64,000 nt of DNA. Origin: Bdellovibrionales bacterium (lineage in GTDB: Bacteria > Bdellovibrionota > Bdellovibrionia > Bdellovibrionales > UBA1609). Both the position numbers and the translations under genes were made by a program. Shown piece after piece: positions 29,301-38,247 of this stretch. Location: positions 558,001 through 622,000 of the forward strand of contig JADJNU010000001.1 of the NCBI GenBank assembly GCA_016714165.1, given 5' to 3'. Numbering within the stretch: position 1 is the first letter of the stretch; every line of letters starts with the position of its first letter. The notes under the pieces were generated by a model, which saw only the letters and a program-made list of their open reading frames with translations, did no database searches and was not told the origin of the DNA.

Positions 29301-29829
29301 CACGGTCCAAGGACTTGCGGATTCACCGAACAAGAGTCGAGTGAGTATTTTGGGTATTGTAAATACCTTAAGAGAGATCATTACAAAAAAGGGAACTCGC
29401 ATGGCTTTTGGAGTCCTCGAAGATCTGACCGGCAGTCTTGAGTTGGTTATTTTTCCTGATACGTTTGCGAAATATGAAGCTTCGCTTAAATCAGATGTTG
29501 CACTTTTGGTATCTGGAACTTTGGAGAAAGACAAAGATCAGTGTAAGGTGTTAGTAGATGAAGTTAGGCCCATTCACGATATCTTTGGACGAGCAAAATC
29601 AGTTGTGCTGAGCCTCAATCAAAAGAGCGAGGATAAGCTAGGAGATTTACGTGATCTTTTTCTCAAGCATCCTGGAGAAGCGAATCTCTCCCTCGAGCTT
29701 TTGTTGTCGGATATTTCAAAGTCTGTGATCTTGGAACCGATGGATCCTCGATCGGTAAAGCCTTCGCAGGAGCTCATAGAGAGTGTGGTCTCTCTGTTGG
29801 GCGTTGAGAACGCAATTGACCTTCACTGA
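26356..29829 (+). CDS. dnaE: DNA polymerase III subunit alpha
   Basis: 1157 residues, normal DnaE1 length. Replicative polymerase. Visible in order: PHP domain (FVHLHVHSQYSLLE, with a mostly intact metal site), the C-family palm with GPGRGSGAGSLVAY and the catalytic Asp pair in PDFDVDFC, the third palm and finger region with ALYRPGPMDMIP and GKKIAEEM, the tandem HhH region, and an OB-fold near the C-terminus (VSILGIVNTLREIITKKGTRMAFGVLEDLTG). GGAATT precedes the ATG. It follows guaA closely, so probably read from the same transcript. Confidence 0.97.
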   Translation: MSFVHLHVHSQYSLLEATVRLDALAERVHELQMPAVALTDCGNMFGVIEFYFAAKKMGIKPILGLEVYIAPKSRLLKGEDRETTQMPNRRLVLLAQNIEGYRQLCKISTIGYREGFYYKPRIDYEILKQHNSNLLCLTGGLMGEIPWSLQNLGEDKALDAIDKLKELFPERLYLEMNQTGISAWERINGFLVEASQIKNVPLVAANDVHYLHQSDQLAQETLICIGSNKTLMDESRFRLGSDQFYLKGPKQMRDLFKNNSEACDMTLEIADRCCLEFSLKNQEGKPIYHLPTYPTVDGRTTKNEMEELSHKGLEQRFEQAQRRGEEFTPERVITYREQLEYELGVIDRMGFNGYFLIVQDFIGWAKANDIPVGPGRGSGAGSLVAYSLGITDLDPMTYNLIFERFLNPERVSMPDFDVDFCQENRQRVIEYVTQKYGEDSVSQIITYGKLQARAAIRDVGRVMGMTFGEVDVIAKLIPERLGINLGDAIKEESRIRELMETDPKISNLMDLAQKIEGLVRHAGIHAAGVIIADGNIVNHAPLYRGVEGENVVQYDMKHSEKIGLMKFDFLGLKTLTHINDALRLIERNRGKKYLVQDISLSDPGIYELMCKGDTAGVFQFEGEGITDLIRKAQPNCFEDIVAINALYRPGPMDMIPDYLSRKKGETPVKYLFPELEPILKETYGIIVYQEQVQVVASRIANYSLGEADLLRRAMGKKIAEEMAIQKDRFLAGAKENNHDLVIAAELFDTMAEFAKYGFNKSHAAAYCVVSAYTAWIKHYYPVEFFASLLSTEMNDTDKVVKYVKDAQRHKIKVLPPHINHSEYKFSARGDAIYFSLGAIKGVGKSAVEAILDSLQSREGKGFVSLEEFFSSVDLRRVNKKTVECMIKAGAFDGFGSNRAELLENYPRFIERADQAKKDLERGQVSLFAFAAEVQEQEKVRIESRPPWNRSQRLIYEKEVLGFYLSDHPLAGLERLTKKWASGTVQGLADSPNKSRVSILGIVNTLREIITKKGTRMAFGVLEDLTGSLELVIFPDTFAKYEASLKSDVALLVSGTLEKDKDQCKVLVDEVRPIHDIFGRAKSVVLSLNQKSEDKLGDLRDLFLKHPGEANLSLELLLSDISKSVILEPMDPRSVKPSQELIESVVSLLGVENAIDLH

Positions 29830-29911
29830 TTGACGGTGTCTATTTTTTTAACGGACGACTGATTGCTATTCAAGACAATTACAAATCCATTTTTTTGTAT
29901 TCATTCTAAAT

Positions 29912-29922
29912 CTCAAATTGAG
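29912..29922. promoter_or_regulatory. Palindrome CTCAAATTGAG upstream of M4-like peptidase gene
   Basis: Exact match to CTCAA-N-TTGAG, 183 bp upstream of the start at 30106, in the 276-bp gap after dnaE. Two further exact copies lie at 44868 and 44932 beside the two other lipoprotein genes with an N-C lipobox. It has the size and symmetry of a dimeric-regulator operator. Confidence 0.5.
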
Positions 29923-30105
29923 ACAGCGCCCTGGAACAAGGTCCTGCCTAGCGTGGCAAGTCGCTTTTTATTGGCGCAGGAGCAATGAAAGACGCTAGAA
30001 TTTATTTGAGGGCGGTTTCACCCAGACGTTTTCTCGATGTTCCTGCCTAACCGGCTATAGTTAAGATTCCTTTAGAGAGAAAAAATTGAAAGAAGGAGAG
30101 ACGTT

Positions 30106-31509
30106 TTGGAAACGAAAAAAATGAAGTTGATGCCACGATTAAGATCGGCAGTAAGTTTTAAATCCATCCTCAGTTTCTCGGCATTAATTATATTTGGACT
30201 TGGATTTCCGTTCCTTTACCTGAACTGTGGGAAAGGTGGATTTAAACCAAACAAGGGGGTTCAGAATTCACTTGGTCCCGAAGGGATCGGGCCCGGCGGA
30301 AAGCCCGTCGATTTTGGAATTGGCAGGCAGGATCCAAATTGCCTGTCTGACACAACATCCGATTACAATGGATGTGTTTTTTTCAAGAATCCTCTGTTTC
30401 AAGCTGGGAAGATATTGAATCCTCCCATTGTGGTCAATTCCGCCGAAATCGCTGGTACGGCGACACCAAAACCTGATCCCGTCGGGTTAAATGATCAAAA
30501 CGCTTATTTGACTTATGCAGTTAAAACGCCGACCTCGGGCCTCGACAACAGCAATTTTGTATTTGATGAAGTTGTTTATGGAAATAGCGACGAAGTGTTC
30601 GAGTTTGCTAGGACGGTACCGACCAATGGTAGATTCAAGTTCAGTACCAATGGACTTCCCATGCTAAACCTTGTTGATTACAACATCTATTACTGGCTCA
30701 ATCACTTTGTTTATAAAATTGAATCCCAATATGGCGCAGCTGGGTTCGCAAAAAACAAAGAAGTAATTGCGGCTCCTCATTTCTATTACGCACAATATGA
30801 GGAGAACGGTCCATACAGCCTTTTTATTAATGCGGCCTGGACGGGTCGAGACGTGAATGCCATGGTCTTTGGCGTCTCTTTGCCCAGAGGCAAGGTTAAC
30901 AATTTTGACGTCCATGCTCCACTCGCCTTATCTGCTGACATTGCGGCCCACGAATATGGACATGCAAATCTGGAATACGGAGCTAATTTGCCGATAGCCC
31001 TTTCTTCGAATGATAAAAAATGTGGAAATGGCGACAAAAATATTTGCTCAAAGACAGTGCAAGGAAGTCTATTCGCCATTCATGAAGGCGTTGCTGACGT
31101 GTACTCCTATTTGATGTTCGATACAACAATACTTGGTGAAGATATCATAAACTCAATGGAGGGCTTGGATCACTGCAAGAATCCACGCTCAATGAAAGCA
31201 ATTAAGGAACAAAATCTGAAAGCTCAGTCGTTTTACGATGACTGCGCGAGTTACCAGATGTCAGGTGAGGTCCACGCCATGGGCAGTATTTACTCAACTA
31301 TTTGGTATGGACTTATTGAATCCGCTCGAAAAGAGAGCTCTGCAGCATATAAAGATGCTATCAAGTTTTTTTATGAACACCAAAAATATATTTCAGCCAG
31401 CGACACCTTTCCGACCCTGAAAACTGCAATGAAGGACCTAGATGGAGAAATGTTTAAGGGAAAATTTGCAACCAAGATCAATGCAGAATTCACGTCGATG
31501 GGTCTTTAA
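30106..31509 (+). CDS. M4-like (gluzincin) zinc metallopeptidase lipoprotein
   Basis: 467 residues. N-terminal membrane segment ending in the unusual lipobox FLYLNCGKGG. The C-terminal half has the zinc motif HEYGH (H282-H286), a third ligand Glu327 in HEGVADVYSY, and a later His390 in VHAMGSIYSTIWY, matching the transition-state His region of thermolysin/fungalysin-type peptidases. The N-terminal 100 residues are linker-like, with no FTP propeptide; that domain is encoded by the next gene instead. Start TTG 30106 with AAGGAG upstream. Expected to be anchored in the cell envelope and to act on protein outside the cytoplasm. Confidence 0.8.
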   Translation: METKKMKLMPRLRSAVSFKSILSFSALIIFGLGFPFLYLNCGKGGFKPNKGVQNSLGPEGIGPGGKPVDFGIGRQDPNCLSDTTSDYNGCVFFKNPLFQAGKILNPPIVVNSAEIAGTATPKPDPVGLNDQNAYLTYAVKTPTSGLDNSNFVFDEVVYGNSDEVFEFARTVPTNGRFKFSTNGLPMLNLVDYNIYYWLNHFVYKIESQYGAAGFAKNKEVIAAPHFYYAQYEENGPYSLFINAAWTGRDVNAMVFGVSLPRGKVNNFDVHAPLALSADIAAHEYGHANLEYGANLPIALSSNDKKCGNGDKNICSKTVQGSLFAIHEGVADVYSYLMFDTTILGEDIINSMEGLDHCKNPRSMKAIKEQNLKAQSFYDDCASYQMSGEVHAMGSIYSTIWYGLIESARKESSAAYKDAIKFFYEHQKYISASDTFPTLKTAMKDLDGEMFKGKFATKINAEFTSMGL

Positions 31510-31565
31510 TTGGTTATTGACTGAGACATATTCCAGCAAGAGAAGATAAGAAAAGGAAAAACATA

Positions 31566-32437
31566 ATGACATCAAAGAGAATTGGCCTCGTTGTAACTGC
31601 AGCTATTTTGGTTGGTCTCAGTATCCTTTTGATTCAGCGAAACCAAGGGAAGGATTCAAAAAAGATGGGAGATAAAGCTGATTCTCAGGAAGAGCCAGGT
31701 TCTGCCAATAAATTGCCAAATTCGAACGGTTCAACCGATAAGAAAAGTGATACTGATTTGAGTTCCAGTTCTGCTTCCGGAAACACAAACGCGAGTCTTC
31801 AGGAAGAAGACCGTTCTCCTCAGGCTCCCAATCGCAAGGTAGCGGGCATGAACGATGACTTTGAGGCATTGTTTAAGGAGAAATTCCCAGGAAGGTGGAC
31901 ATTTACCAAGGATGAGTCCGGCAATGTATTTCGTGTTTCAGGAGACAGAATGAACAAAAAACCCCTAGACGTGGCTACTGAAGTGGCTGGGATAAGCGGA
32001 CTCCCAGTTCAAGCGACTTCCTTCGTCGAAAAAGATTGGGAACGTGGCCTAGCAGATCCAACAAAGGCAGTCTATCTTGAACAGCAGTTTCTGGGCATGC
32101 CGGTGTATTTGGGATATTTTAAAGCAGGAGTGAGTCAGCAGGATGGAGCAATTTTATGATCAACCTGAATTTGAGACCCGTGCGAGCTGACGATTCGGTG
32201 AATGTCAGTGTTTCTGTCGAACAGGCACGGAATGAGGTCGAAAAACACTTTGCTAGCAAGAAAAAATTTGAAATTAAATCAAATCGAGGACCCTTATTCT
32301 TTGCTGAAGCAGACCCCCATGAACCCGTTTGGATTTTCAATGTGATGATTTATAAGCCTGGTTTTGATGCAATCGAAATTGGAATAGGGGCCAGCTCTGG
32401 AGCTGTTCGCTTCGAAACATCTACCGTCATTCACTGA
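31566..32437 (+). pseudogene. FTP/PepSY-type propeptide-domain protein, frameshifted
   Basis: The first frame (31566-32159) gives a membrane anchor (residues 6-23), a Ser/Asn/Asp-rich linker and the start of an FTP-like domain: FKEKFPGRWTFTKDESGNVFRVSG, then LEQQFLGMPVYLGYFKAG. It stops after DGAIL. The -1 frame continues exactly where the domain should: MINLNLRPVRADDSVNV, then SVEQARNEVEKHF and a PepSY-like end (PVWIFNVMIYKPGFDAIEIG) to the stop at 32437. The ATGA overlap at 32156-32159 could look like coupled genes, but a single domain is split, at a TTTT run. One missing base restores one protein. FTP domains inhibit and chaperone M4/M36 peptidases; the peptidase gene is 56 bp upstream. 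Confidence 0.65.
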
Positions 32438-32487
32438 TCAATTATCGGTCATTTCACTGCAGTACCGCATTGTTTTTTGTAACATAA

Positions 32488-32514
32488 TGCATGAAATGCT
32501 AAATCTTTCATGCA
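32488..32514. repeat. 9-bp inverted repeat (hairpin or operator)
   Basis: TGCATGAAA (32488-32496) and TTTCATGCA (32506-32514) are perfect complements with a 9-nt loop, 73 bp upstream of the gene at 32587. No T-run follows, so a terminator is not supported; it could be an operator. Confidence 0.4.
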
Positions 32515-32586
32515 ACAGAAGTTTATTTTCAGTAAAGTAGCTTCAAGAACAAAGTCACAACAAGGTTAAATCCGGGTAACAGCCGT

Positions 32587-33777
32587 ATGATACACACACG
32601 AATTATCATATTTTTTCTTTTTGCGAGTCTCTGCAGTCTTTGGGTCGCAACTCCTCTGCAGGCCGAAGAGATTCTAGAATTGACTGTCGAAGGCTCTTCA
32701 GCGGCCGCGAATCCAGCGGTGGCAAGACAGGCCATTTTTGATTCAGTGATACACGATTCGTCTGTAAAGTATATTTTGGATATTATTGGACAGCAGAAGT
32801 ATGATCACAATAAGACTCTCATCAGGGGCAAGATTCTAAAGAATTCCGGAAAATATATTCTGTCGATGAAGTCCACGCCGCCTGTAAAAGTTGGCAATGG
32901 CTATACCATGAACGTCACGCTCAAAGTGTCTCTTCGAAACCTTCAGGCTCTACTTTTGGAAGAAGGCTTGCTTTACAAGATGGAGGGGTTTCCTCAAATT
33001 TTGCCAATGGTCAGCTTTCAGGATCGGGTCAACGGGCAAACCTATTCATGGTGGGTTTCTGAGGCAGGAACTGATGCGAGCTTTATTCTAAATCAAAACC
33101 GGGAGTTTTTAAGCAAAATGAGATCTTCCTTTCGGGAGCGCGGCTTTTTTTGCTTGTTTCCTCTAGGCAGAGGATATCGTAATATGATGCCGTCCACATT
33201 TTTTTCTGAGAATCCACGAACAGAAGACTATCTGTTTGTGGGAGAGTTTTTTGAGGCTCAGATAGTTACCAAGGGCTATATTCGCTACGCAAAGGCACGA
33301 GTGAAACCTGATGCCTACCAGATCGACGTTAAAATTGTTGCCATTCATTCCGGAAATGGACGGATTGTGGGAGAGGTGGTACGGACCTATGAAACGGATC
33401 CAGGCCCGTTTCAGACATCTGTACAGCGAAAGGCGAATGAGGTCCTTGATACTGTGGCCCAGGATCTTTCAGTGCAAATTTTTGATGCTTGGAAAAGGGG
33501 AACTTTTGGGGCAAATCTTCTTCGCTTAACCGTAAATGGCCGACTCAATTACCTCCAGATGAACGAACTCAAGAAGGCTATGCTCGAACAAGTGCGGGAT
33601 ATTAGATCTCTCAAAGAAAGATTTTTTGAAAGTAATCGAGTGATCTTTGAAGTGGATGCTTCAAGTGGAATTAGGCAAATCGGCTCCATTCTTGAAAAAC
33701 AGGGACTTAAACCTTTTCGAATCAGTGTTTCAAAAATAACGTCTGATAGTTTGGAAATCGAAGTTCAGACGAATTGA
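32587..33777 (+). CDS. Secreted FlgT/LPP20-like protein of unknown function
   Basis: 396 residues with a clear signal peptide (RIIIFFLFASLCSLWVATPLQA, cleavage before EEILEL). The start of the mature protein, VEGSSAAANPAVARQAIFDSVI, resembles the N-terminal domain of FlgT/LPP20-like proteins. Next come alternating strands and a helical pair near 280-310 (QRKANEVLDTVAQDLSVQI). The C-terminus repeats a similar alpha/beta unit (MNELKKAMLEQVRDIRSL). Probably periplasmic. The family assignment is by general resemblance only. A second protein of similar flavour is encoded at 38248. Confidence 0.6.
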   Translation: MIHTRIIIFFLFASLCSLWVATPLQAEEILELTVEGSSAAANPAVARQAIFDSVIHDSSVKYILDIIGQQKYDHNKTLIRGKILKNSGKYILSMKSTPPVKVGNGYTMNVTLKVSLRNLQALLLEEGLLYKMEGFPQILPMVSFQDRVNGQTYSWWVSEAGTDASFILNQNREFLSKMRSSFRERGFFCLFPLGRGYRNMMPSTFFSENPRTEDYLFVGEFFEAQIVTKGYIRYAKARVKPDAYQIDVKIVAIHSGNGRIVGEVVRTYETDPGPFQTSVQRKANEVLDTVAQDLSVQIFDAWKRGTFGANLLRLTVNGRLNYLQMNELKKAMLEQVRDIRSLKERFFESNRVIFEVDASSGIRQIGSILEKQGLKPFRISVSKITSDSLEIEVQTN

Positions 33778-34016
33778 TCCGACTCGAAACAATGCGCGTC
33801 CTTTTTAGAATCTAATTCGCTAAAAACGCCTATCCTTTCTATATTGACGAAAGACTAGACAGACATTCGTCGTGACTCAGTTAGAACCGCCTTTAACCCA
33901 TTGAAATAAAAGAGATTAATGGATTGTCTCAGAAGTTATCTAGGTGTCGATTTTGCAAAATGAAAAGTGTGGCGGCACAAGGCAATCGCAAAAAAAATTG
34001 GTTGGGGAGATTTACG

Positions 34017-34970
34017 ATGAAGATTCAAATCGGGACGATTTTGTTATTTGTGATGGCGTTTGGATGTGGAAGTGATTTTAAATCAAAACACGTGATTGAT
34101 GTTTCGTCCACCGACGATGGAACTTCGGTTGTGGGAAGTATATCAGTCAGTCAAGCCATTGCCGATGGGGTGGATCAAGTTCTCGTTACGATTAAAATTA
34201 TCAATTCCAGAACTCTTCCAGTGCGTGGTGTTACCCCAAGACTGCTTGAGGATGGTAGCTTCGTCATCATTAGCCCCTGCTCTGAGTCCAATGCCATTGG
34301 GGAATCCATTTGTCGAATAGCCAGTACGAGAGCGGGCACGCGGGCATTGCATGCGATTTCTCCGAGCGAGTTTCAAACCAATGTGACATTTATTCCGGGA
34401 CCTCCTGCTAAAATGAATATTGTGGCCGGAAATAATCAATCAACAACTGTAGGACGCAGTGTTTTAACTCCTCCGAGAGTGAATGTGCTGGATGCCTTTG
34501 ACAATCCTATCAGTGGCCTTTCAATATCGTTTACACCGAGCGCAGGCGGGAGCGTTGCGACTTCCCCTGCTGTGACAGGTAATAATGGCGAAGCTGCCCT
34601 TACCCAATGGACCTTGTCAGCCCAGGAGGGGACCAATACCCTAACTGCGGCGATAGGCGCTATCTCTGTTGTCTTCAATGCGACTGGAATGCCAGAAAAT
34701 CTCAATCCTCTGCAACTTGTTTACTTTCCTGCCGGGGATTGTACCACTGGAAAGATAGAAGTGTATGTCAACAACAGTCCTCATCCAAGATATCAATTCA
34801 TTGATTCAGAAGACTGCATTGAAATTGAAGACAATGTGGCGCGTGGAACTCTCAGAAGCCGCTGCGTAGACTTAACAGGAGCAAGTCTGCCAAGTGATTT
34901 CGTGGGGGCGGCTGTTGACCGAAGGCCAAAGAGCGCCACTGTTTGCAGGGCGATACATCGGGCTGCATAA
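34017..34970 (+). CDS. Lipoprotein with bacterial Ig-like (Big_1) domain
   Basis: 317 residues from ATG 34017 (GGGGAG upstream). Lipobox ILLFVMAFGCGSDF. A Big_1/invasin-type Ig domain at about 180-260, recognised from VNVLDAFDNPISGLSISFTPSAG and GNNGEAALTQWTLSAQEGTNTLTA; a weaker related domain precedes it. The C-terminal 75 residues hold three or four Cys (GDCTTGK, EDCIEIE, RCVDL) and may be a small disulfide-bonded domain. Surface-exposed binding protein; ligand unknown. In-frame codons up to 33924 are probably not translated. Confidence 0.75.
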   Translation: MKIQIGTILLFVMAFGCGSDFKSKHVIDVSSTDDGTSVVGSISVSQAIADGVDQVLVTIKIINSRTLPVRGVTPRLLEDGSFVIISPCSESNAIGESICRIASTRAGTRALHAISPSEFQTNVTFIPGPPAKMNIVAGNNQSTTVGRSVLTPPRVNVLDAFDNPISGLSISFTPSAGGSVATSPAVTGNNGEAALTQWTLSAQEGTNTLTAAIGAISVVFNATGMPENLNPLQLVYFPAGDCTTGKIEVYVNNSPHPRYQFIDSEDCIEIEDNVARGTLRSRCVDLTGASLPSDFVGAAVDRRPKSATVCRAIHRAA

Positions 34971-35019
34971 TGATGAGAACATAACTGAAGGTTCACCGGA
35001 GTGACTTTCCAACGGCTGT

Positions 35020-37014
35020 CTATTTTCTTGTGATTTCAAAACATTCAAGACCATCAATCCTGCGCTTTTTAAATACAAAAAGGGGATTGTCGGATTCCTC
35101 TGTTGGGGTCCCCAAAAGTTTGTGCCAGTAAGCATAAGTAAAATAATAGGGCCTATCAAGCTCGTAAGATCCGGGCAGAGAGACCTTGTGATTCAGCGAT
35201 AATAGCATTTGATTGCCTTCAGTTGGAATATCTTGGAAGGCCAATCGAACCCCGGGTTCTCCTATTCGACTTGAAAATGACAAGAGCAGCTTTTCGTCTT
35301 CGCCTTTCATTTGAACTCTTTCTGTTAACGGGAGTTTCGATCCGTAAATAACGCGGACACCAAGCCAATCCTGCAAACTTTCCTTTTCGATGTGAGAAGG
35401 CCACTCAAATGGATTTAATTCAAAAGTCATTGTATCGAGAAGAACACTAATGTTCACACTATCGGTTGCAGTGGAGGAGCTTGCTCGATCTCGCACTTGC
35501 AGTTGGATTGTGTATTCGCCAGCCCTATCTGGGACCAAGACGGGATGAGGAGTATCACTCCGAAGAATATAGGCGCGATCGCTTTTCTTGGGACTCTTCT
35601 CTATTTCCCAGCTGTATTCGAGTTCTCCTTTAAAGGTGCTGTAGCTATTATTCGATTGAATTTTAATCTCTTTTTCGGCCAGACATTTAGAAAAATCTGA
35701 GCCGGCATGAGCATAAACGTGATCGGGTAGGTCAGATCGATTTTCAGCTCTAGAAATTTCGTCTTTTGGTAAGGTTTTCATATTCGGAATTGCTGAGATA
35801 TGAATGGTTTTATGAGCAATAATTTCGTCGTTTGATTTGAGAAATGCCCGATAGAGATAGTGACCAGGAAGATCTGCTTTAAAGATCATGGAATGGCCGC
35901 TATGGTTTTTTCCAATGGAACTTGATGTTGGTGAGGAGACTAGCTGCCAGGAAATTTGATAGGTCGTGTCTCCGACCCTACCTGCAATCGTTGCGGTCAA
36001 GGTTTTTTCCTCTCCCACTTTGACGAGCTGGTCAGGATCTAAGATCAGGTCAACGGATCCGTTAAAGTGAGGTCCGACTTCAAGTCGATGTTGATGAGGG
36101 GGGCTTGAGGTTGTTCCGTTGTCGACAATAAGACTGACCACATACATGCCAGGAATATCGGGGATAAATTTGGTCTGTGGCGCTGAATTTTGAATTTCAC
36201 TTGCGGAGCTTTTTGATGGTGACTCGTCTATCTTCCACGAATAATTAAGCGGATTGTGCTCAGGATCAAAACTTTTTTCACCGCTAAAAATTAACTCCTT
36301 ATTTGGAATTCCTCGGGTAGGCCCACTGATGACTGCTATAGGTGTGAGATTTTTCTTCTGAACAGTAACTTTGATCACAGATGGAGAGCTTTTTAGTTGA
36401 CCATCGCTGACAACGAGAGAAAACCAGTAAGTCCCATCTAGGCTGACAGTGAATGAGCTGATCGGCGAGTTTGGCTCGTTGATAGCGGCGGTTGCGCCTT
36501 GAGGGCTGTTGACAAGGTACCAGGCGAAGTCGAGTTCATCCCCGTCTTCGTCAAAGCTGTTTCGTCCGTCCAAAGTTAATTTACCTGTTTCATTTGTGAC
36601 CACATAATCGGGACCTGCGATGGCTACCGGAATGTGATTCTGGTCCCCACTGGCCGCATCTTCATGGTTTGTATTCCCACTGACATCGTCAATGGAATTG
36701 AACCCAACGGATTCTCTCAATGATTTGGAGATCGCCTTGATAAGTCTCTGTTTTTCTACCGAGAATTGATCTAACGGCGATCCAAAAATATTGTTTTCAT
36801 TTTTGAATTCCCTTTCAATCGCGCCGGCAAGGTGAATTCCAATTAGGGGTGGATCATTGGGAGCGTGAACAAGATCTTTTTTTTCACGCCCTCCTGCCCA
36901 AAAGAAAACTCCCAAAGTGATTAAAAAAAGTAAGATCACTGCAAGACGGAGGCGACCGAATCCTTTAATGACAAAATCAATGAGATTGCCCACTCTTAAC
37001 CAGATCGAACTCAA
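35020..37014 (-). CDS. Membrane-anchored protein with PKD-type repeats
   Basis: 664 residues. Transmembrane helix at about 22-42 (LRLAVILLFLITLGVFFWAGG), then linker. PKD-like domains follow at about 128-225 (LDGRNSFDEDGDELDFAWYL), 228-320 (FSGEKSFDPEHNPLNYSWKI), 325-410 and 440-535 (YSWEIEKSPKKSDRAYI region). The final 120 residues are a separate beta-rich domain. No catalytic motif. Last gene of a three-gene minus-strand operon; its start overlaps the end of the FN3 protein gene by 38 bp. Likely exposed beyond the inner membrane, binding protein or glycan. Confidence 0.8.
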   Translation of the reverse strand: MSSIWLRVGNLIDFVIKGFGRLRLAVILLFLITLGVFFWAGGREKKDLVHAPNDPPLIGIHLAGAIEREFKNENNIFGSPLDQFSVEKQRLIKAISKSLRESVGFNSIDDVSGNTNHEDAASGDQNHIPVAIAGPDYVVTNETGKLTLDGRNSFDEDGDELDFAWYLVNSPQGATAAINEPNSPISSFTVSLDGTYWFSLVVSDGQLKSSPSVIKVTVQKKNLTPIAVISGPTRGIPNKELIFSGEKSFDPEHNPLNYSWKIDESPSKSSASEIQNSAPQTKFIPDIPGMYVVSLIVDNGTTSSPPHQHRLEVGPHFNGSVDLILDPDQLVKVGEEKTLTATIAGRVGDTTYQISWQLVSSPTSSSIGKNHSGHSMIFKADLPGHYLYRAFLKSNDEIIAHKTIHISAIPNMKTLPKDEISRAENRSDLPDHVYAHAGSDFSKCLAEKEIKIQSNNSYSTFKGELEYSWEIEKSPKKSDRAYILRSDTPHPVLVPDRAGEYTIQLQVRDRASSSTATDSVNISVLLDTMTFELNPFEWPSHIEKESLQDWLGVRVIYGSKLPLTERVQMKGEDEKLLLSFSSRIGEPGVRLAFQDIPTEGNQMLLSLNHKVSLPGSYELDRPYYFTYAYWHKLLGTPTEESDNPLFVFKKRRIDGLECFEITRK

Positions 37015-37618
37015 AAATCAATTCTCCAGTTAGCAATTTCGGAAATCTACTTTCAAGATATTTGCGAATTGTTTCAGGAACGATGGGGCGGCCCATTTCA
37101 TCAAATCTCAAGTTGAGTATCTGTTCGGTTGTACCGAAGAGCTCATATTCGGTTTCGCTTTGGGCAAGTCTTATCGGATCGCTCTGATTCGAATCGTCCT
37201 TGGTTCCAATAATTTCGGGGACTCCTGGGGGACGTAATTTAATTTTTCCCATTTGGGTGACTTCATTTGAATATCCACTTTCTTTCTCAACTGGTGGAGT
37301 CTGAGCCTTTGTATAGTAGGCCGTAACGGCAATAAATACGTTGGCGTCATCTGCAAACGGTACAATTCGTTCGTGGACAACCTCTCCATTTATCATTTGG
37401 ATCAAATTGGCATTTTCCTTTACGGTATAGTTTCTTGATGTGGGTCCCATGTAGACTCTGTAATAGATTGTCTCAGCGATTGGGGAATTGTCTTCGTGCG
37501 TCTGTGGCACGGGAGACCATGCGAGAATGACAGATCGTGCTTGAGCTGTATTGAAACCGAGTGAAAGAGGGATCAATATTGCCAATAAGAATACGAAAAT
37601 TGAATTGTTTGGTCTCAT
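36977..37618 (-). CDS. Secreted fibronectin-III-like protein
   Basis: 213 residues with a signal peptide (FVFLLAILIPLSLGFNTAQA). The first mature 100 residues have an FN3-like pattern: ILAWSPVPQTHEDNSPI, YRVYMGPTSRNY and VFIAVTAYYT, ending with ESGYSNEV. The C-terminal part has a Pro-rich linker and a short alpha/beta segment (ETIRKYLESRFPKLLTGELIF). GAAGGAG upstream of the ATG. Middle gene of the FN3-FN3-PKD operon; downstream gene overlaps. Confidence 0.7.
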   Translation of the reverse strand: MRPNNSIFVFLLAILIPLSLGFNTAQARSVILAWSPVPQTHEDNSPIAETIYYRVYMGPTSRNYTVKENANLIQMINGEVVHERIVPFADDANVFIAVTAYYTKAQTPPVEKESGYSNEVTQMGKIKLRPPGVPEIIGTKDDSNQSDPIRLAQSETEYELFGTTEQILNLRFDEMGRPIVPETIRKYLESRFPKLLTGELIFEFDLVKSGQSH

Positions 37619-37655
37619 GGCGTCTCCTTCGTGAAAGTTCTTTTCTATTAGATTC

Positions 37656-38033
37656 TTACTGGCAAATTTTTCGATTTACTGATCGAGAGGGTTTCCCCTC
37701 TCCGTTTTCGTTGTAGGCAGCTACTTTGAGATCATAAGACATACCCTTCTTGAGGTGATCTATTTTATACTGGGTGACGTTTCCCACGCTTATGTATTCT
37801 GCGTATGATTTGCTTTCTGAAGGTTTGAGATAAAGTCTGTAACCTTTGAGAGGCCTTAGTATTTCGTCTTCATCTACTTTGAGTTCAGGTGCGCTCCACT
37901 TGACAACGAGAGGAAGATCGAAACATCTCCGATTTTCTCCCTCTATTCTCGGTCCACTTGCGCAAGACGAGATCAGAACTGGTAAAGCTAGGAATAAAGG
38001 CAACATAAGATTTTGATAGAAAGAATTAATCAT
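37656..38033 (-). CDS. Small FN3-domain lipoprotein
   Basis: 125 residues. Lipoprotein signal LFLALPVLISSC with lipidated Cys24. The mature part is a single FN3-like domain: LVVKWSAPELKVDEDE, GYRLYLKPSE and GMSYDLKVAAYNENGEGKPS. GGGGAG lies upstream of ATG. First gene of the operon with 36977 and 35020. The sequence YxVAAYNxxGEG is the classic FN3 F-strand. Confidence 0.75.
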   Translation of the reverse strand: MINSFYQNLMLPLFLALPVLISSCASGPRIEGENRRCFDLPLVVKWSAPELKVDEDEILRPLKGYRLYLKPSESKSYAEYISVGNVTQYKIDHLKKGMSYDLKVAAYNENGEGKPSRSVNRKICQ

Positions 38034-38247
38034 TGAACGAACTCCCCCCGAAGTTGATAAACTCCTTATCTTTTACTTGGGATCTGACCGCAAGAAAAAT
38101 GGGGCTCCACAAAGATATTGAAATTGAAACAGGGTGAGTTGAGAAGTGGAGTGGGCAATAGTTACAAAAATTATTGAAACCTTATTAGCGGCTCGATGTA
38201 GCATGATAAGATTTTTTTCGTAGTGAACTAGACTTCAGGACCGTTCT

